Made by a program: the position numbers and the translations under genes
Source of the DNA: Isoperla grammatica
Lineage: Eukaryota > Arthropoda > Insecta > Plecoptera > Perlodidae
Reading direction: 5' to 3'
Assembly (NCBI GenBank): GCA_945910005.1
Contig: OX246749.1
Coordinates: 32,032,763-32,096,762, forward strand
Length of the DNA stretch: 64,000 bases
Notes under the pieces: generated by a model
What the model saw: the letters and a program-made list of their open reading frames with translations, nothing else
Told to the model about the DNA's origin: nothing
Database searches by the model: none
Shown here: piece after piece, positions 19,274 through 31,889 of the stretch
Layout: each line of letters opens with the position of its first letter
Position numbering within the stretch: position 1 is the stretch's first letter

Positions 19274-19732
19274 ATGAGAGAACGACGATTTGCAAGGCTC
19301 TGTCGGGCGGTACCTCGGTCGTTGACGTTCTACATGTTAGCAACGTATCACAAATATGCATTCGCCTACAGAAAATTCCTTCTCGGCATTGAAAATAACC
19401 CTACTTTCTATAACGTACACCAATCTAAAATAAACCTACGTTTGTCGACGCAAAACGTGATCGACATCTGTGAATTTGACCACAATTCTGTCGTGTCTAC
19501 AATGTACAAACTACCAACGTCCAAGTATCACATTGACGTATATATATATATTATTATGTCTTTTATCGGGGAAACCGTTACACGAGATTTCTTTCACGAA
19601 ATCGGTTTCCATATTGAGCAGATTTTTTCTAGAAAAATCTTTAATACGTCATGTAAGATTCGTAACGTAAACGAGCCAATGGTTTCTAGAGCTGTTAAGG
19701 TTATAAGGGGACCATACTCGCTAAGTTATTGA
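19274..19732 (+). CDS. 152-codon open frame, unidentified
   Basis: A continuous frame starts MRERRFARLC and ends with GPYSLSY. I do not recognise the protein, see no known motif, and cannot find supporting exons. It lies in the left member of a diverged repeat pair (19.7-20.3 and 23.2-23.8 kb), so it may be a mobile-element remnant or chance. Confidence 0.2.
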   Translation: MRERRFARLCRAVPRSLTFYMLATYHKYAFAYRKFLLGIENNPTFYNVHQSKINLRLSTQNVIDICEFDHNSVVSTMYKLPTSKYHIDVYIYIIMSFIGETVTRDFFHEIGFHIEQIFSRKIFNTSCKIRNVNEPMVSRAVKVIRGPYSLSY

Positions 19733-20330
19733 TATCTTGTGACGCTTCAAGTTATCGAGCAAATTGATTCATACCCAGCATTGGTTTTGTATCAGCTAAA
19801 CGATGAATTTAATAATGTTAAGATACTGTTATTATTGTTATGATTATTATTTCTGTAATTAATTAATTAATCAATAAACAAAATAAAATAGTTAAAGCTT
19901 TCAGATATTGGTAATTGCTTAAATTTCTTTCTGTAATTAAAAATAGATTAAATTAAATTAAATAAAAATTAATTAAAAAATTCAAATATTGTAATTATCA
20001 AAATCTGTATTTCTGTAGTTAGCTAATTAATTACCGGTAATTAATTAATTATTGCAACCAAAATTGTAACAATTGCAATAGTTGACAGTTTTCAAATCCA
20101 CTGTTCAGCCAACGCAAAACCAAATTCCGCATATGATCACTTTCTCAATACCTTGAAGCGTTCTGAAGACATAAATACAACAGACTACCGTTGATTTAAC
20201 ATTTCAAGATCGCGAGCTGCCGTTAACAACGTAACCACGCAACCGAGGTACCGCCGTCGCGTATCCAGAGCGACCCCAAGAAAATAACCAACACGTGTTC
20301 GAGATCCTGCATACAAACAAACAATACACT
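19733..20330. repeat. Left copy of a diverged duplicated segment
   Basis: GGTTTTGTATCAGCTAAACG at 19783, AATACCTTGAAGCGTTCTGA at 20147 and GAGCTGCCGTTAACAAC at 20214 find counterparts in the same order at 23300, 23630 and 23690. AT-rich filler differs between copies. The nature of the unit is unknown. Confidence 0.5.
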
Positions 20331-20348
20331 TGAATTGGGGACGCACAC

Positions 20349-20698
20349 TAGGGATGGGATAGTGTACAGGTGTAAACGTGTACATGCTTTAATGCGTGTA
20401 CACGTTTACTGTTTCTCTGGAAAAAATAAACGCGCCGCGTGTAATACTATACTGTGTTCGACCGGCCACGGAGTGGTTTCATGCGATGTGCGACCGTCCT
20501 CACTCCTCAGTTGTCACTTGTCACAAGTGATCCGAGGTCAGAACCATGAAACACACTGGATTAGGTCTTGAAACTGTTTGCGGGAACAACCCTTTAAAAC
20601 ATATTTTTTTGGCCTAGACAGAACATGATTTTTTTTCGAAAGCGGGACCCCACTAACGTGTACACGTTTAGTGAAGTACACACTTTTACCCATCCCTA
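20349..20698. mobile_element. hAT-like MITE
   Basis: Ends TAGGGATGGG and CCCATCCCTA are flanked by an exact 8-bp duplication ACGCACAC (20341-20348 and 20699-20706). Subterminal repeats of GTGTACACGTTTA are present. No transposase is encoded. Confidence 0.92.
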
Positions 20699-20709
20699 AC
20701 GCACACCGG

Positions 20710-21463
20710 TAAAGAGTGATCGACGATAGAAACGTCGACAAATATCGAACGTTTCTCGCGTAGGAACGCCCTCGTTTGTAAACGGTCCGTGGCTCGGCCA
20801 ATCTCGAAGGCTTTCGAACTCGGAATTAGCACGAACACGTAATTCCGCCGCGCTCTTTTAAACGTATTTGATACGAAAAAATAATCGCCAAATACGAGGG
20901 TAAGAATGTTACACAAATAGCGAAGCGTTTTCCATGTTTTCGTGATCACTATTCACCAAATATTGATCACCGCGTGTGCATCCCCAACAAATACTGGTAA
21001 TACAATGTTAAAAGTTGGTACACTTAATAAAAACAACCAAATAACAGTGCTTGACATAAATTGATTACATGTAGGGTAAGTTTGTTGAGCTGTTATTAAA
21101 CTTAAAAGCAGCCTGCAAAGTGTTAAAACAATCCCCGAAAATCTTTGCTGGTCAACACAAATATATAAGTCGCTATTATTCTGGTACAAAAATTACTAAT
21201 AGACAATTTGAAACATCTTTCAGAATATAATGAACGGAAATTTGTCGTCACCAGCAAAGTTCTCGACTGATTACGTTTTACAAAAGTACTAACGATAATA
21301 TTGCCTAGTATAGCTGCAAATCAGACATGTTAGAAGTAAACATAGAATAACAAAACAAATAACAAAATTATAACTATATGGCAAGAACCAGTTAGGATAC
21401 ACGTTAAGCGTGGATCTAAATGCGTGGACATGGCTGCAGATTCGTGACAGTTTGGAATGGAAC
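20710..21463. other. Intergenic, nothing recognised
   Basis: The first 250 bp are CpG-rich, the remainder AT-rich. Open frames of 78-87 codons are present on the minus strand but show no recognisable motif. Confidence 0.35.
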
Positions 21464-21636
21464 AATAGATAATTTTCAGAATTGTTCTAAAAAGCTGTGA
21501 ATTGCTCTATCTAGGGGTCCTTGATAGTTATGTCAAGGTGTATTTTTCACTGTTGTGCATTGTTGTCATTGAAGTTCTAAAGGGTCGTGGTTAGCTCTAT
21601 CTAAGGGTCCTAAAACAATTCTGAAAAAGGTCTATT
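21464..21636. mobile_element. MITE family A copy
   Basis: Ends AATAGATAATTTTCAGAATT and ACAATTCTGAAAAAGGTCTA match the other family A copies, with two internal CTCTATCTA units. Confidence 0.8.
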
Positions 21637-22434
21637 GCCTGGATAGAAAAAAATAATTCTTCTCCGGCATTTCTTCTGTCTTTAACTTAAATCGTCTAGA
21701 TTAGCCAAGTTGCAAAAATATGGGACATGAAACCCAAATATCATATCGCACAATTTGAATAAAACTGAATAGTTAGCTAAGAAATAGCTCAAAATTGTAA
21801 AAAAATATATAAATAGGCCCATGTATATAAAACTTTAAACATGATAAGACCAACTGAAGGTACATAATATTATATATATTAAAAAAAGATTTTTGGCATA
21901 CTAGAAAATTAAAGCTGCAGAGGAAAAGTAATAATTGTTTACGTCACATTGTTCCTTTGGTGGATTCTTATTCCTAGGTCACAATAATCAATATTCTAGC
22001 TGCCATTAGTGTACATGACAGTGTCCACATTAGTGTACACTAGTCCACGCACTCAAATCCGCCGCCCAGCGTGTAACGTTTGTGTCTCACCAGACACGTC
22101 AAGAAAGTAAATAGGCAGGACTGAGTTCACCACGAGATAGTGGCGTAGGAACAACACAACAACACTTCACTTTGTTTCGTTTCGTCGCACCGAATCCAAG
22201 AACGACACCGGCGAAGAAAAAAAACGAAAAAATCACACATTTAGAATTATTTGAATTTACTTTGACACAAGTTTTTTTTTTAAGTATATTTAATTTTGTG
22301 TATAAGTATAACCATTTTTTTTCTTCATCATCATACTTCAATGTTCTCAACTTTTAATACAAATTTTCATCTCTAGTTATAATATGTACAGGTTTGAGTT
22401 TGTTTATTTTTTTGCGTTTTTTTTTTTTAAATTT

Positions 22435-23160
22435 TTTGCGAACGTTCGCCCCTCGATTTATATTAATTCTCGTTAGTATAGTTGCGCAAAGTTACACTAG
22501 GTGAAATCACAGATCATTAGAGGTCACTCGATGACCTCTCTTCTCTCTTCTTCCGACTGACCCGTCTCTCAGTTCGGTCCTCGCGGCGGTCGGTCTTCGC
22601 ACTTCGAACACTCGGTAAACATGTTCGTTCGTAGCGGCAAACCTTTACAGCTTTCCCCCGCCTTCTTCGGCGGCGTTACTTTCGTTAGCTCCACATCGGG
22701 CATCGTACCGACTAGAACGGACCTATGTTGATTCCGTATTGCGCCGGTCTAAAAAGAGACAGTATACATTCTGCTAAACTAACAAAATGTTCCAACACGT
22801 TGACATTTACCTGTCTTTGTTGCACTGTTGTACCTAACAAGGTACAGAGAATGTTACAGCTTAGCGGTGGGCGCTATCTCTTGACAGTAATAGTAACGTA
22901 TACTTGCTAATAAAAAATTATCGGCCGTGGAAGAACGTAAGGACGTCTTCGAACGACGTATTTTACGTCGAACGAGTTTTAACCAACGAGCAAGTACGAT
23001 ATCCACGTGCGATGATGAAACCGAAACCGCAACACTCTTCACGTACCGTCACTTAGAGGTAAAACATCGGAACGGAGCGTTAGCCACTCTAGTCAATACG
23101 ATGTTGCGGGAGATATCACTCACGTCGAAAGTACAGAGCGGTTAACCGCATTGATCGCCA
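22435..23160. other. CpG-rich region, possible promoter or 5' exon
   Basis: This 0.7-kb stretch is clearly richer in CG than its AT-rich surroundings (GGTCCTCGCGGCGGTCGGTC, CGCCTTCTTCGGCGGCG). A 36-codon frame starts MFVRSGKPLQ at 22621, but no donor or homology supports it. It may be an unrecognised first exon or part of the duplicated segment. Confidence 0.3.
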
Positions 23161-23214
23161 AGGGTTTTTAATGCGGCTTGTTTATCATATCGTTTAAGGG
23201 TAAAGGGGATCGAC

Positions 23215-23770
23215 CTACCTTAACTCGTAAGTTACCGTTTTTTTTATCGATGTCTTGAGAACATTCAAAGATACATTGAAAATGTGATTCCTATACAAAA
23301 TTCGGTTTTGTATCGGCTAAACAATACGTTTAAGAATTCTCAAAAAAGGTAATGGATGATTTTCAGAATTGATCTAGAAAGCAATGATTTGCTCTATCTA
23401 AGGGTCCTTGATAGTTATGTAAAGGAGCATTTTTCACTGTTGTGCATTGTTGTCATTGAAGATCTAAAGGGTCGTGATTAGCTCTATCTAAGGGTCTAGA
23501 CCAATTCTGAAAAAGGTCTATTGTAATTGTGTACGATTCATATTTAATTTATTAATCAACGTAACAACTACAATATAGCAAAGTTATAAAAGTCAATGTT
23601 TTGCCAATACACAGGAATCACTTTTTTCAATATCTCGAAGTATTCTCAAGAAACCATAAAAACACCGTTAATTTTGCGCGGTTTAATATAGCGAGCTACC
23701 CAATGCCGTTAAGCCTAGATACAAACACGAAACGCTAAGCCAAACGATCTATTCAAAGTGTCATTACTAT
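23215..23770. repeat. Right copy of the diverged segment, with a MITE A insertion
   Basis: GGTTTTGTATCGGCTAAACA at 23303, AATATCTCGAAGTATTCTCA at 23630 and CGAGCTACCCAATGCCGTTA at 23693 correspond to the copy at 19733-20330. A family A MITE at 23351-23522 lies between them and is absent from the left copy. Confidence 0.5.
23351..23522. mobile_element. MITE family A copy
   Basis: Ends AATGGATGATTTTCAGAATT and CCAATTCTGAAAAAGGTCTA with the usual interior. Confidence 0.8.
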
Positions 23771-23774
23771 GTAT

Positions 23775-24665
23775 ATATTTATTTATACATGGGAATAAAA
23801 AAAATAGGGAAATATATTAAAAAAATGAAATAGGCAGTAGGCCTTCTACTATTATGAATGAATGATTGATTGAATGAATGAATCGTTTACTTGTTAAGAC
23901 GGTTGACTAGGCAAGGGGTCGTTTCCCGCAGCTATAAAAACTAAGTGTCCTAAAAGCAACCGCAAATAAACTGGACTGTTCAACACGGATAGCTTGAAAA
24001 GTGTGAGAAATTAAGGTTAGACCTATTCGTTCCGACTCTTTGCAAACTGTCGCGTGTTGAACATCGTAAAGGAGGAGGGACAGACCCAACGCTGAAACCG
24101 TGCGGAATTACCCTATTTCAAGTCACATCTCCGGAACATAACACCTCGTCAAAAAGCGAGAGCATAGCACTACAGACTTTGTAATAAACATTTTCAACAA
24201 TGAAATCTGAAGGGTTGTTATTTTCATTATAACAATGGATTTATAGAGGATAAAATAATAATTCTCTACGGTTCTCAATTGAGAGAGTTTTGAAGTAAGC
24301 AAGCTCGGTTACAGAATTTTATGATCGTTCGTGGCGGTTTCGTCATTCTATTCCGGGTAAAACGGCGTTAGTGTGAGTGATATGAATCATGAGGCTGCTA
24401 TGATCTCACTTTTAAAATTCTTGAGCTATGATTGGAATTTAACTAACTAATAAAAAATAATCTTAATATACTAATAATATAAGTAATAATTTAATTAATT
24501 TGTTAATTGAAATTAATTAAATTATTAATTAATTTTTAGTTATCAAAATTAACAATAAATTAGTAAATTAATACATTTTAAATTAATAATTTCCTGATAA
24601 ATTGTGAAAAATAATAATAAATTTTAATGAGTAAAATTTTACTTTTAATTAAATTCAATAAGAAA
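23775..24665. other. Intergenic, AT-rich, nothing recognised
   Basis: A short (GAAT)n run lies near 23860; otherwise this is AT-rich sequence downstream of gene 2. No clear polyadenylation signal on the minus strand could be chosen. Confidence 0.4.
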
Positions 24666-24667
24666 TG

Positions 24668-24933
24668 CACGGTTTCAACCCCGAGCCCGTCCCCCTAGGC
24701 CGCACCTAAACCCCACCGCGATAAAACCTCCGCCGCATCCCCAGGCGAGCGCGCAACAACCGCCCCGCCCTTCGCGCCACCCAGCGCCAGAAGATTGCGA
24801 CTAACGACGCCCGACGTCGGCGTTAAAAGTACCCGTTAGCGGTGACGGTCTGTTGCTGCTGCTGTGTTGCCAGGTCGCCGGCCTTGTTGCCTCCTCCTCC
24901 GCAGAGCCGGGCCGCGTCTCTTCTGTGGCGACA
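24668..24933 (-). other. Gene 2 probable 3' UTR, GC-rich
   Basis: GC-rich sequence after the stop extends to about 24670 and then gives way abruptly to AT-rich sequence. It includes a CAG/CTG-rich run near 24850. No poly(A) signal could be assigned. Confidence 0.4.
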
Positions 24934-25040
24934 TCATCTCACGTTGAGCAGCGTTGCGACGAGGAGGGCGATGAAGAAGACCGACGGGAGGGCGACGGCC
25001 GTGGCGGAGACCGCGCCCGTTGACGCCCGCGTGCACTGGC
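24934..25040 (-). CDS. Gene 2 exon 10, C-terminal hydrophobic tail and stop
   Basis: From ACGCCCGCAG|GCCAG to TGA at 24936-24934. The phase agrees with exon 9. It encodes QCTRASTGAVSATAV then the hydrophobic stretch ALPSVFFIALLVATLLNVR. The small residues STGA before the hydrophobic run would suit a GPI attachment site; a plain membrane helix is the alternative. Confidence 0.83.
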
Positions 25041-28000
25041 CTGCGGGCGTAACACGCAACGTTAATAATTATTATAATTAATCATTATATAACTTAATTG
25101 TTAAAATTAATTAATTCTTTAAATTAATTGTAAAAATTAATTAATTCTTTAAATTAATTGTAAATATTAATTAACTCTTTAAATAAATTGCAAAAATGAA
25201 TTTCTTTATTAATTGTAAAAATTAATTAATTCTTTAAATTTATTGTGAAAATTAATAAAAAAAATAAAAAATAAAACACAATAGCATGCGGGCGTAAACA
25301 TTCGTTACTATCACAGTACCTCGTCACTCTTATTAAATTCAAATATAAAGGAACCCTAAAAAATAATGTTGCCAGAACAAAATTGTTTCATCCATTTTTC
25401 AGTTTTTTTAAAAGTATTAAAACAAATTTTTGTGTGCAAATATGAAAAAGGATACATTTATAGCTAAATACTAACACTAATAAGAATATATATTATTAAT
25501 AAATATTTAAAGTTTAATTTAATAAGTATTTAATAAATATTTAAATATTTAAAGTATTTAATAAATATTTAAATATTTAAAATTTTTAATAAATATTTAA
25601 GTATTTATAATTACAAAATTATAAATATTATAAAATGAAATCTAATCGCAGCAGTACGCACCGAACAGCGTGAGGTTGTAGTCGAACAGCCCCCGGTCCG
25701 CCCCCGCGGTCCCCAGGTCGCGCCGGCAGCTCTCCGTCACGCTCGTGAGGCGCGACACACTCCTGCCCTCGTCGTCACGCCGGGAGTAGACGAAGCAATA
25801 TCGTCGCGCGCTCACGGAGCTACGGCTGGCCGGCGACGCTATCAGGTAGCCCGTGCCGTTCACCTCCCAGTTGGCGTGGCACGAGAACACTACAACAAAT
25901 ATACACACATATATTTTTACAAATTTTACTATTTTTATTATTTTATACATTTTTAAAAATGAAATTTTTTTTTTATTATTTTAAAAAAATTTAAAAATAA
26001 TTTTTTTTAAAATTATTTTTAAATTTTTTATTTATAAGTGAGCACAATGTAATTAATTTAAAAAAAATCTAAAATTTTATCTTAATATTTTAGAATTTTG
26101 GGTAATTTTGGAAATACAAAAATGTATGCATGTTGGCAGAGCTGGATAGTATCCAAAATACATGTACTTCAAATACATTCGTATGTTGTATATCGTATGT
26201 ATTCGTGTGTATAATGAAATGAATAAGCTTAAAGTAGGGCCCATGTCAAAAATAAATTTTGTTTTTTATTGTATCTAAAATAATTTTCGTTGCATTTGTC
26301 TCTAAACTACAAATTTTTGACTATTTTGTGTCTAAAAACAAGTGTTTGAAGTAGTAGTTGTAGTAGTAGTAGAAACTTTATGTTAGCACGAGCTATTTTC
26401 ACAAGTATAATAGTACATTACAGTAGCAGCACAGCTTAGTAATTAACATGTAATTAGCAATTAATTAACAATAAAAAACAAAACAGTAATTAACAATAGT
26501 ACAATGTAATTATATTAGATGTCCCAGAATCCATGGCTTTCATAGGGCAAAGGGATGAGACTATTTTCTTTAATTAATTTACAGCATGACCTTCGAAAAC
26601 CTTTGGCACACGACAAATCTCTTATGGGTTGTGGCAGAGCTGGATAGTATCCAACATATATTTGAAATACATTCGTATGTTGTATTTTGTATGTATTCAT
26701 GTGTATAATGAAAACATCCGAGCCTGTGTCAAAAATAAATTTTGATTTTTTTTTAATCTAAAATAATTTTTTTTGCATTTAAGTAGTAGTAGTACAGTAG
26801 TAGCATTCTTTATTATAGCATATCTTGCTATTTTTCATCAGTACATACATACATACATACATAAAAGTCATATTTCATCAATATGGGATCAACATGGAGT
26901 ATGGAATAGTAATAGTGATCATACATAGTACAGTAGTATAAACATAGCAGAACAATTTTATATCCACCAACAAAAACATTGTTGTTGGTAATTCGTCTCT
27001 AAACTACAAATTTTTGAGTATTTTGTGTCTAAAAACAAGTGTTTGAATATGTCTCCCAGCTCCCATGTGAACCAACTACTCACGGTCTGGCTCTGCATCG
27101 CTCCCGCACGTAGAGTAGAACTCCATCTTATCCGACGTGTCTGAGCATCCGACCACCAGGTTGCGATAGCGTCTCTCGCCCTCGCAGCCTTCACCAACCG
27201 AGCTCCCTTCCGACGCCCTTCGCGCCCTCTCGCCCGCGCCCTCCAGCGTGTAGCGGCCCAGGTAGGGACACTTGCGCGGGCGTAGCGACGTGGCTGTGAC
27301 AATACACGACCATGATAATCAATAACAATAACAGACACCCTTCGCGCCCTCTCGCCCGCGCCCTCCAGCGTGTAGCGGCCCAGGTAGGGACACTTGCGCG
27401 GGCGTAGCGACGTGGCTGGGACAATACACGACCATGATAATCAATAACAATAACAGACGCCCTTCGCGCCCTCTCGCCCGCGCCCTCCAGCGTGTAGCGG
27501 CCCAGGTAGGGACACTTGCGCGGGCGTAGCGACGTGGCTGGGACAATACACGACCATGATAATCAATAACAATAACAGACGCCCTTCGCGCCCTCTCGCC
27601 CGCGCCCTCCTCCGTGTAGCGGCCCAGGTAGGGACACTTGCGCGGGCGTAGCGACGTGGCTGTGGCAATACACGACCATGATAATCAATGACGATAACAG
27701 TGGAAAAAGCAATTTAATAAACAAACAATCTCACCTAACGATGGAACTCAGATTTTTGACTCCGAGTAGCATTCTCGAAATAAAATTAAAAAATTATAAC
27801 TTACTGCGGTTTTTGTCGTAAAAGTACCCTTTGCTTTTAACAATAACACCGCCAGAGACAAATTACTGGGAGTAATATTTTTTAACTCATTCTTTTTGGG
27901 ATTATTATTTATTGTTCAAAGTTGAAACAAGAGAATAAGAACACCGTGTGTTCTTGTCTCTCATAAATGGAACTCACTGATGAGGGTTGTGAATGGCGTG

Positions 28001-31000
28001 TTGATCTGGTCGAACACTCTGGGGCCGCAAGCCTCCTCCGCCACCTGGGACGTCACGTCTGAAACAAGAACACGCCATTACTTGCGAGAACACGCCATAA
28101 CTTGTGTGAACACGCCGTTACTCGCAAGAACACGCCGTTACTTGTGAGAACACTCCGTTACTTGCGAGAACACGCCGTTATTAGCGTGAACACGCCATTA
28201 CTAATGTGAACACGCCATTAACACACTACAACGCGACACTTGTGATTTATTTTAATTTATAGACATTACATTAATTACAACAGATAAAAATATCAATTTT
28301 GAGAGATTGTGTTTTTTTATTTAATAATTTAAAAGTTTCACAGCTAAGGAATTCACTTATGTATAGGCCTACATCATGATTCATGAATGAATAGTTATGT
28401 ACAAAAATGTACCAATTTTTGTACATTCAAAAAGAAAATTTTCTCAAAAATAAAAGCATTTTCATGGACCTCTGTGGATTGGATAGGTAACGTAACTAGT
28501 AGGGATGACATCGGGTACCCAGGTAGCTCGGGTACCCACCTCCAAATATTACCCGGAGCCGTTTTTTGGGTCCGGGTAATTTGTTAGTCTGTTTTTAGGC
28601 TAAATTTACAAGCTAGTATTGCTGTGTGCCTTGGTGGGGAACAGAACAGACGCGAGGTGAATTGTATTCGTTACTGTTTGTTCTTTGTTTAACATTCTGT
28701 TAAACATTCTGGATAACACTTGTTCTATTACTATTTATTTAACTTGAAATATTGTTTAATGCACGTGCTTCAGTTGTGTATTGCAAAATGGTTTTTTTTA
28801 CTCGACATGATTACTGCAGGCGTATTCCGAGAGGGTAACTGAGCAGGCGGCGTGCATGTCATTCGTCCCTCGTCTTCGCGCCCCGCGGACTTCACAAGGC
28901 CTAGCGACGACCTTCAAATCAAGACTACACATCGAAAAATACGTTTTCAGGATCCGGGTAATATGAGAACTGGAACCGGTTCTTAATTTTATTACCCGAT
29001 GTCATCCCTAGTAACTAGTACAGAAGAATTGTTACAATAAAGAAGTTTCATGTCCGGCACATAATTAAAACGATTTGGCGTTATTTAATAAATTTACAAA
29101 AAATTCAACCCCAAAACGACAATTTATTTTAATACTAATAAATTATTTTTATATAAAAAAAATTAAATTATACAAGAGTCTTCTTCTTTTCCTATGCCTG
29201 CAATTTTGGCTTACTGGACCATAAAGCATTTTCTGGTTTTCCAGTAGAGACAGGCTTCCTTTTCCTCATAGCTTGTGCCATGAAAACAAAACCTGCCCAG
29301 GGACTGCTACCTTATCGTGGTGGGCAGGTTTGCGTGCTTTGCTGATCCCGAGAGCTATGCCGGCGGAAGCCTATGCTTCTGGTAGGGCCACCCAAGCCGG
29401 CCGGACAGGTCGAGGGGGAGAAGTCGGACGAAATGCAATCCACATCCTCCCCACTCCCTTTTCCTCCCCACCCTCCTACTTGCCCTTTCCTCCAAACACC
29501 CCCCTAGTTCATCTTCATATATCACCCACTCATTGTCTCGATTAGCCTTGTTGCAAAAATATGAGACGTTAAGCCTAAATATCAATCAATCAATCAAGAC
29601 AACAAAAGCGGTTTATGAATGAGACGCCAGGTTTGCGTATTTATTTACTCACTCGACTGTTGCAGTTCGATGACGTGGCCGTCTCGCTTGTAGAACACCA
29701 TACAGATGTATCCGCTGTCACTGTAACCAGACAACGTGCAAACATTAGTACAAACTACAAAGTGCAAGTCAACAGACATTCAAAAGAAGCCTAGATGACT
29801 TTTTACTTGACATGGCCTTTTATACCCTTGATGCATTACTCTAAGCTACAATTTTGTACTCTATTTAATTTTATCTGAATGAGTGTCGCATTTGTGTATG
29901 TGTATCATGTACTATTTCCCTACTGTTACACTTGTATTGTATGTTATTGATTGTGAGATTACAGAGAGATTACACGAATATATTGAAGAACCCTTTTCTC
30001 AGGTATTTTTCCAAATACGCAATATCAATATTAATATTTTGAACAAGTCTTTCCCATTACTTCCACATTTCTGTTTGTCAAAGAATAAAAGAAAAAGAAA
30101 AACAACTTACATTTTGTTTTGAAATATCAATCTTAATTTTGTTCTGCTTGCACCTTCACTTCAGATGCATAATTAAGCATAACAGAAACACAAAACACAC
30201 TAGAAATAAAAAGGAATATCTTGGATGTCTGGGGAATACAGTATCTGGAAACATTAACTTGTTTTTTACAGTAATATATAAGCGCATAATTGATTGGTTT
30301 TTAGGAAATATTAATCTGGGTCCTAACAATGACTTGTAAACAACAATGAGAAGCTCAATTTTCAGATGCACCATGCACTATACGGTTGTTTTAGAGGATT
30401 TTTATGGGCGCTGACATCTTGAAATTGGACGCCATTGAAGTGCTGCTGCAAATTAATTCAACACTATATAGAAGGCGTCGACCATTGTTACCAGTATTGT
30501 TTAATATTGTTGGTAAAAATAACACGGCCAACTATATGACACGAAAAATCCTACCACGGTCTTCTTGATCTCCAAGAGCAGCACTTTAATGGCGACAACT
30601 AAAACAACCGTATTTGAATGTAGTTACCAAGCACTAACTATACATATCTATGATCTCTAGTTGGTAGACTCACCACCCCCTCGTAGCGTGCGCCACCAGT
30701 CTCACTTCCCCCTCCCCGTTGCTCTCTATCGAGTGGCAGACGACCCTCATCTCGCGGGAACTGTTGGCGGCCCGCGTGATGCGCACGGTTGCGTTCTTCT
30801 GCGTGAAGTGATACGTGGTGGAGGAGTCTAGCGCGTGCCACTGGTGGTGCTCCGTGGCCCAGGGGGGGTAGCGGCAACGGGGGTGCTGCGCATCAGCTGC
30901 GGGGGGGGGGGGGCAAACACAGCGTAAACCACAGCGTCAAAATAATAATTTAAAATTTTTTTTTTTTTTTCTATGCCGAAAATTTGATTTTTCAATCATT

Positions 31001-31206
31001 TTTCTTCCTAGCTATCCAGTAAATATGTGCTTCCTTCTCTGGCCCACTCAGGTTGTTTGGCAGGGCGTCATTGTCAGATTGCAGTCAGAAAAATAATAAT
31101 TTAATATTAATTGCAAACTTTATATAATTAAAATTAATGAATTATTATTTTAATTACTGTAATATAAAATCAATACAAAAATATTAATGAATACATATTA
31201 TTAATT

Positions 31207-31240
<34 letters not shown>

Positions 31241-31858
31241 CATTTTATTGAATGTATCACAATCATACAATCTCGGTCAAAACCGGCGTTAACATGTTAT
31301 ACGGACGTAATGTCAAGTATTTCCATGTGTCTACCTTATTTAACTTCACTAATCACATGTTACTAGTTTAAACAGTCATCAATCTCGGTCAAAGCCGGTG
31401 TTTACATGTTATACGGACAATACAGATGTAATGTCAAGTATTTCCATGAGGTACCTTGTTCAACTTCAGTCATTACTGTCTTATTAGTACTTGTTTATAG
31501 TATACACTGCATAATGATATGATCTTATTTGCGTTGTCTTCGTGAGTGTCTTCTTTGCGTCGTGTTACTGTTTGTACGGTCGTGGCCGATTTCTCGAAGC
31601 CATCCTAGTAATTCTACTCTATGGACAATGGAAAACCACGAAAACCATGTCAGGATGGATGTTGTCTCGAAGGATTCACTCTCATAAGTTTAAACTAGTT
31701 CTAAATGTTCTTCGGTATGTTAATGTTCACGTAATGTTCTGTCAAAATTATTTTCTATAATAGCTGTCAAAGTTCGTTTTGTTGATTCGAAAAGTCAATG
31801 CACTCGGTCGATACACTTCCCAGTTTATTATTATTATTATTACTATTATTGGTATTAA

Positions 31859-31889
<31 letters not shown>

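Noticed and set aside
24836..25081. Plus-strand 79-codon frame with a Cys run
   Set aside because: Antisense of the last exon and 3' UTR of gene 2; the minus-strand reading has agreeing phase, acceptor and stop.
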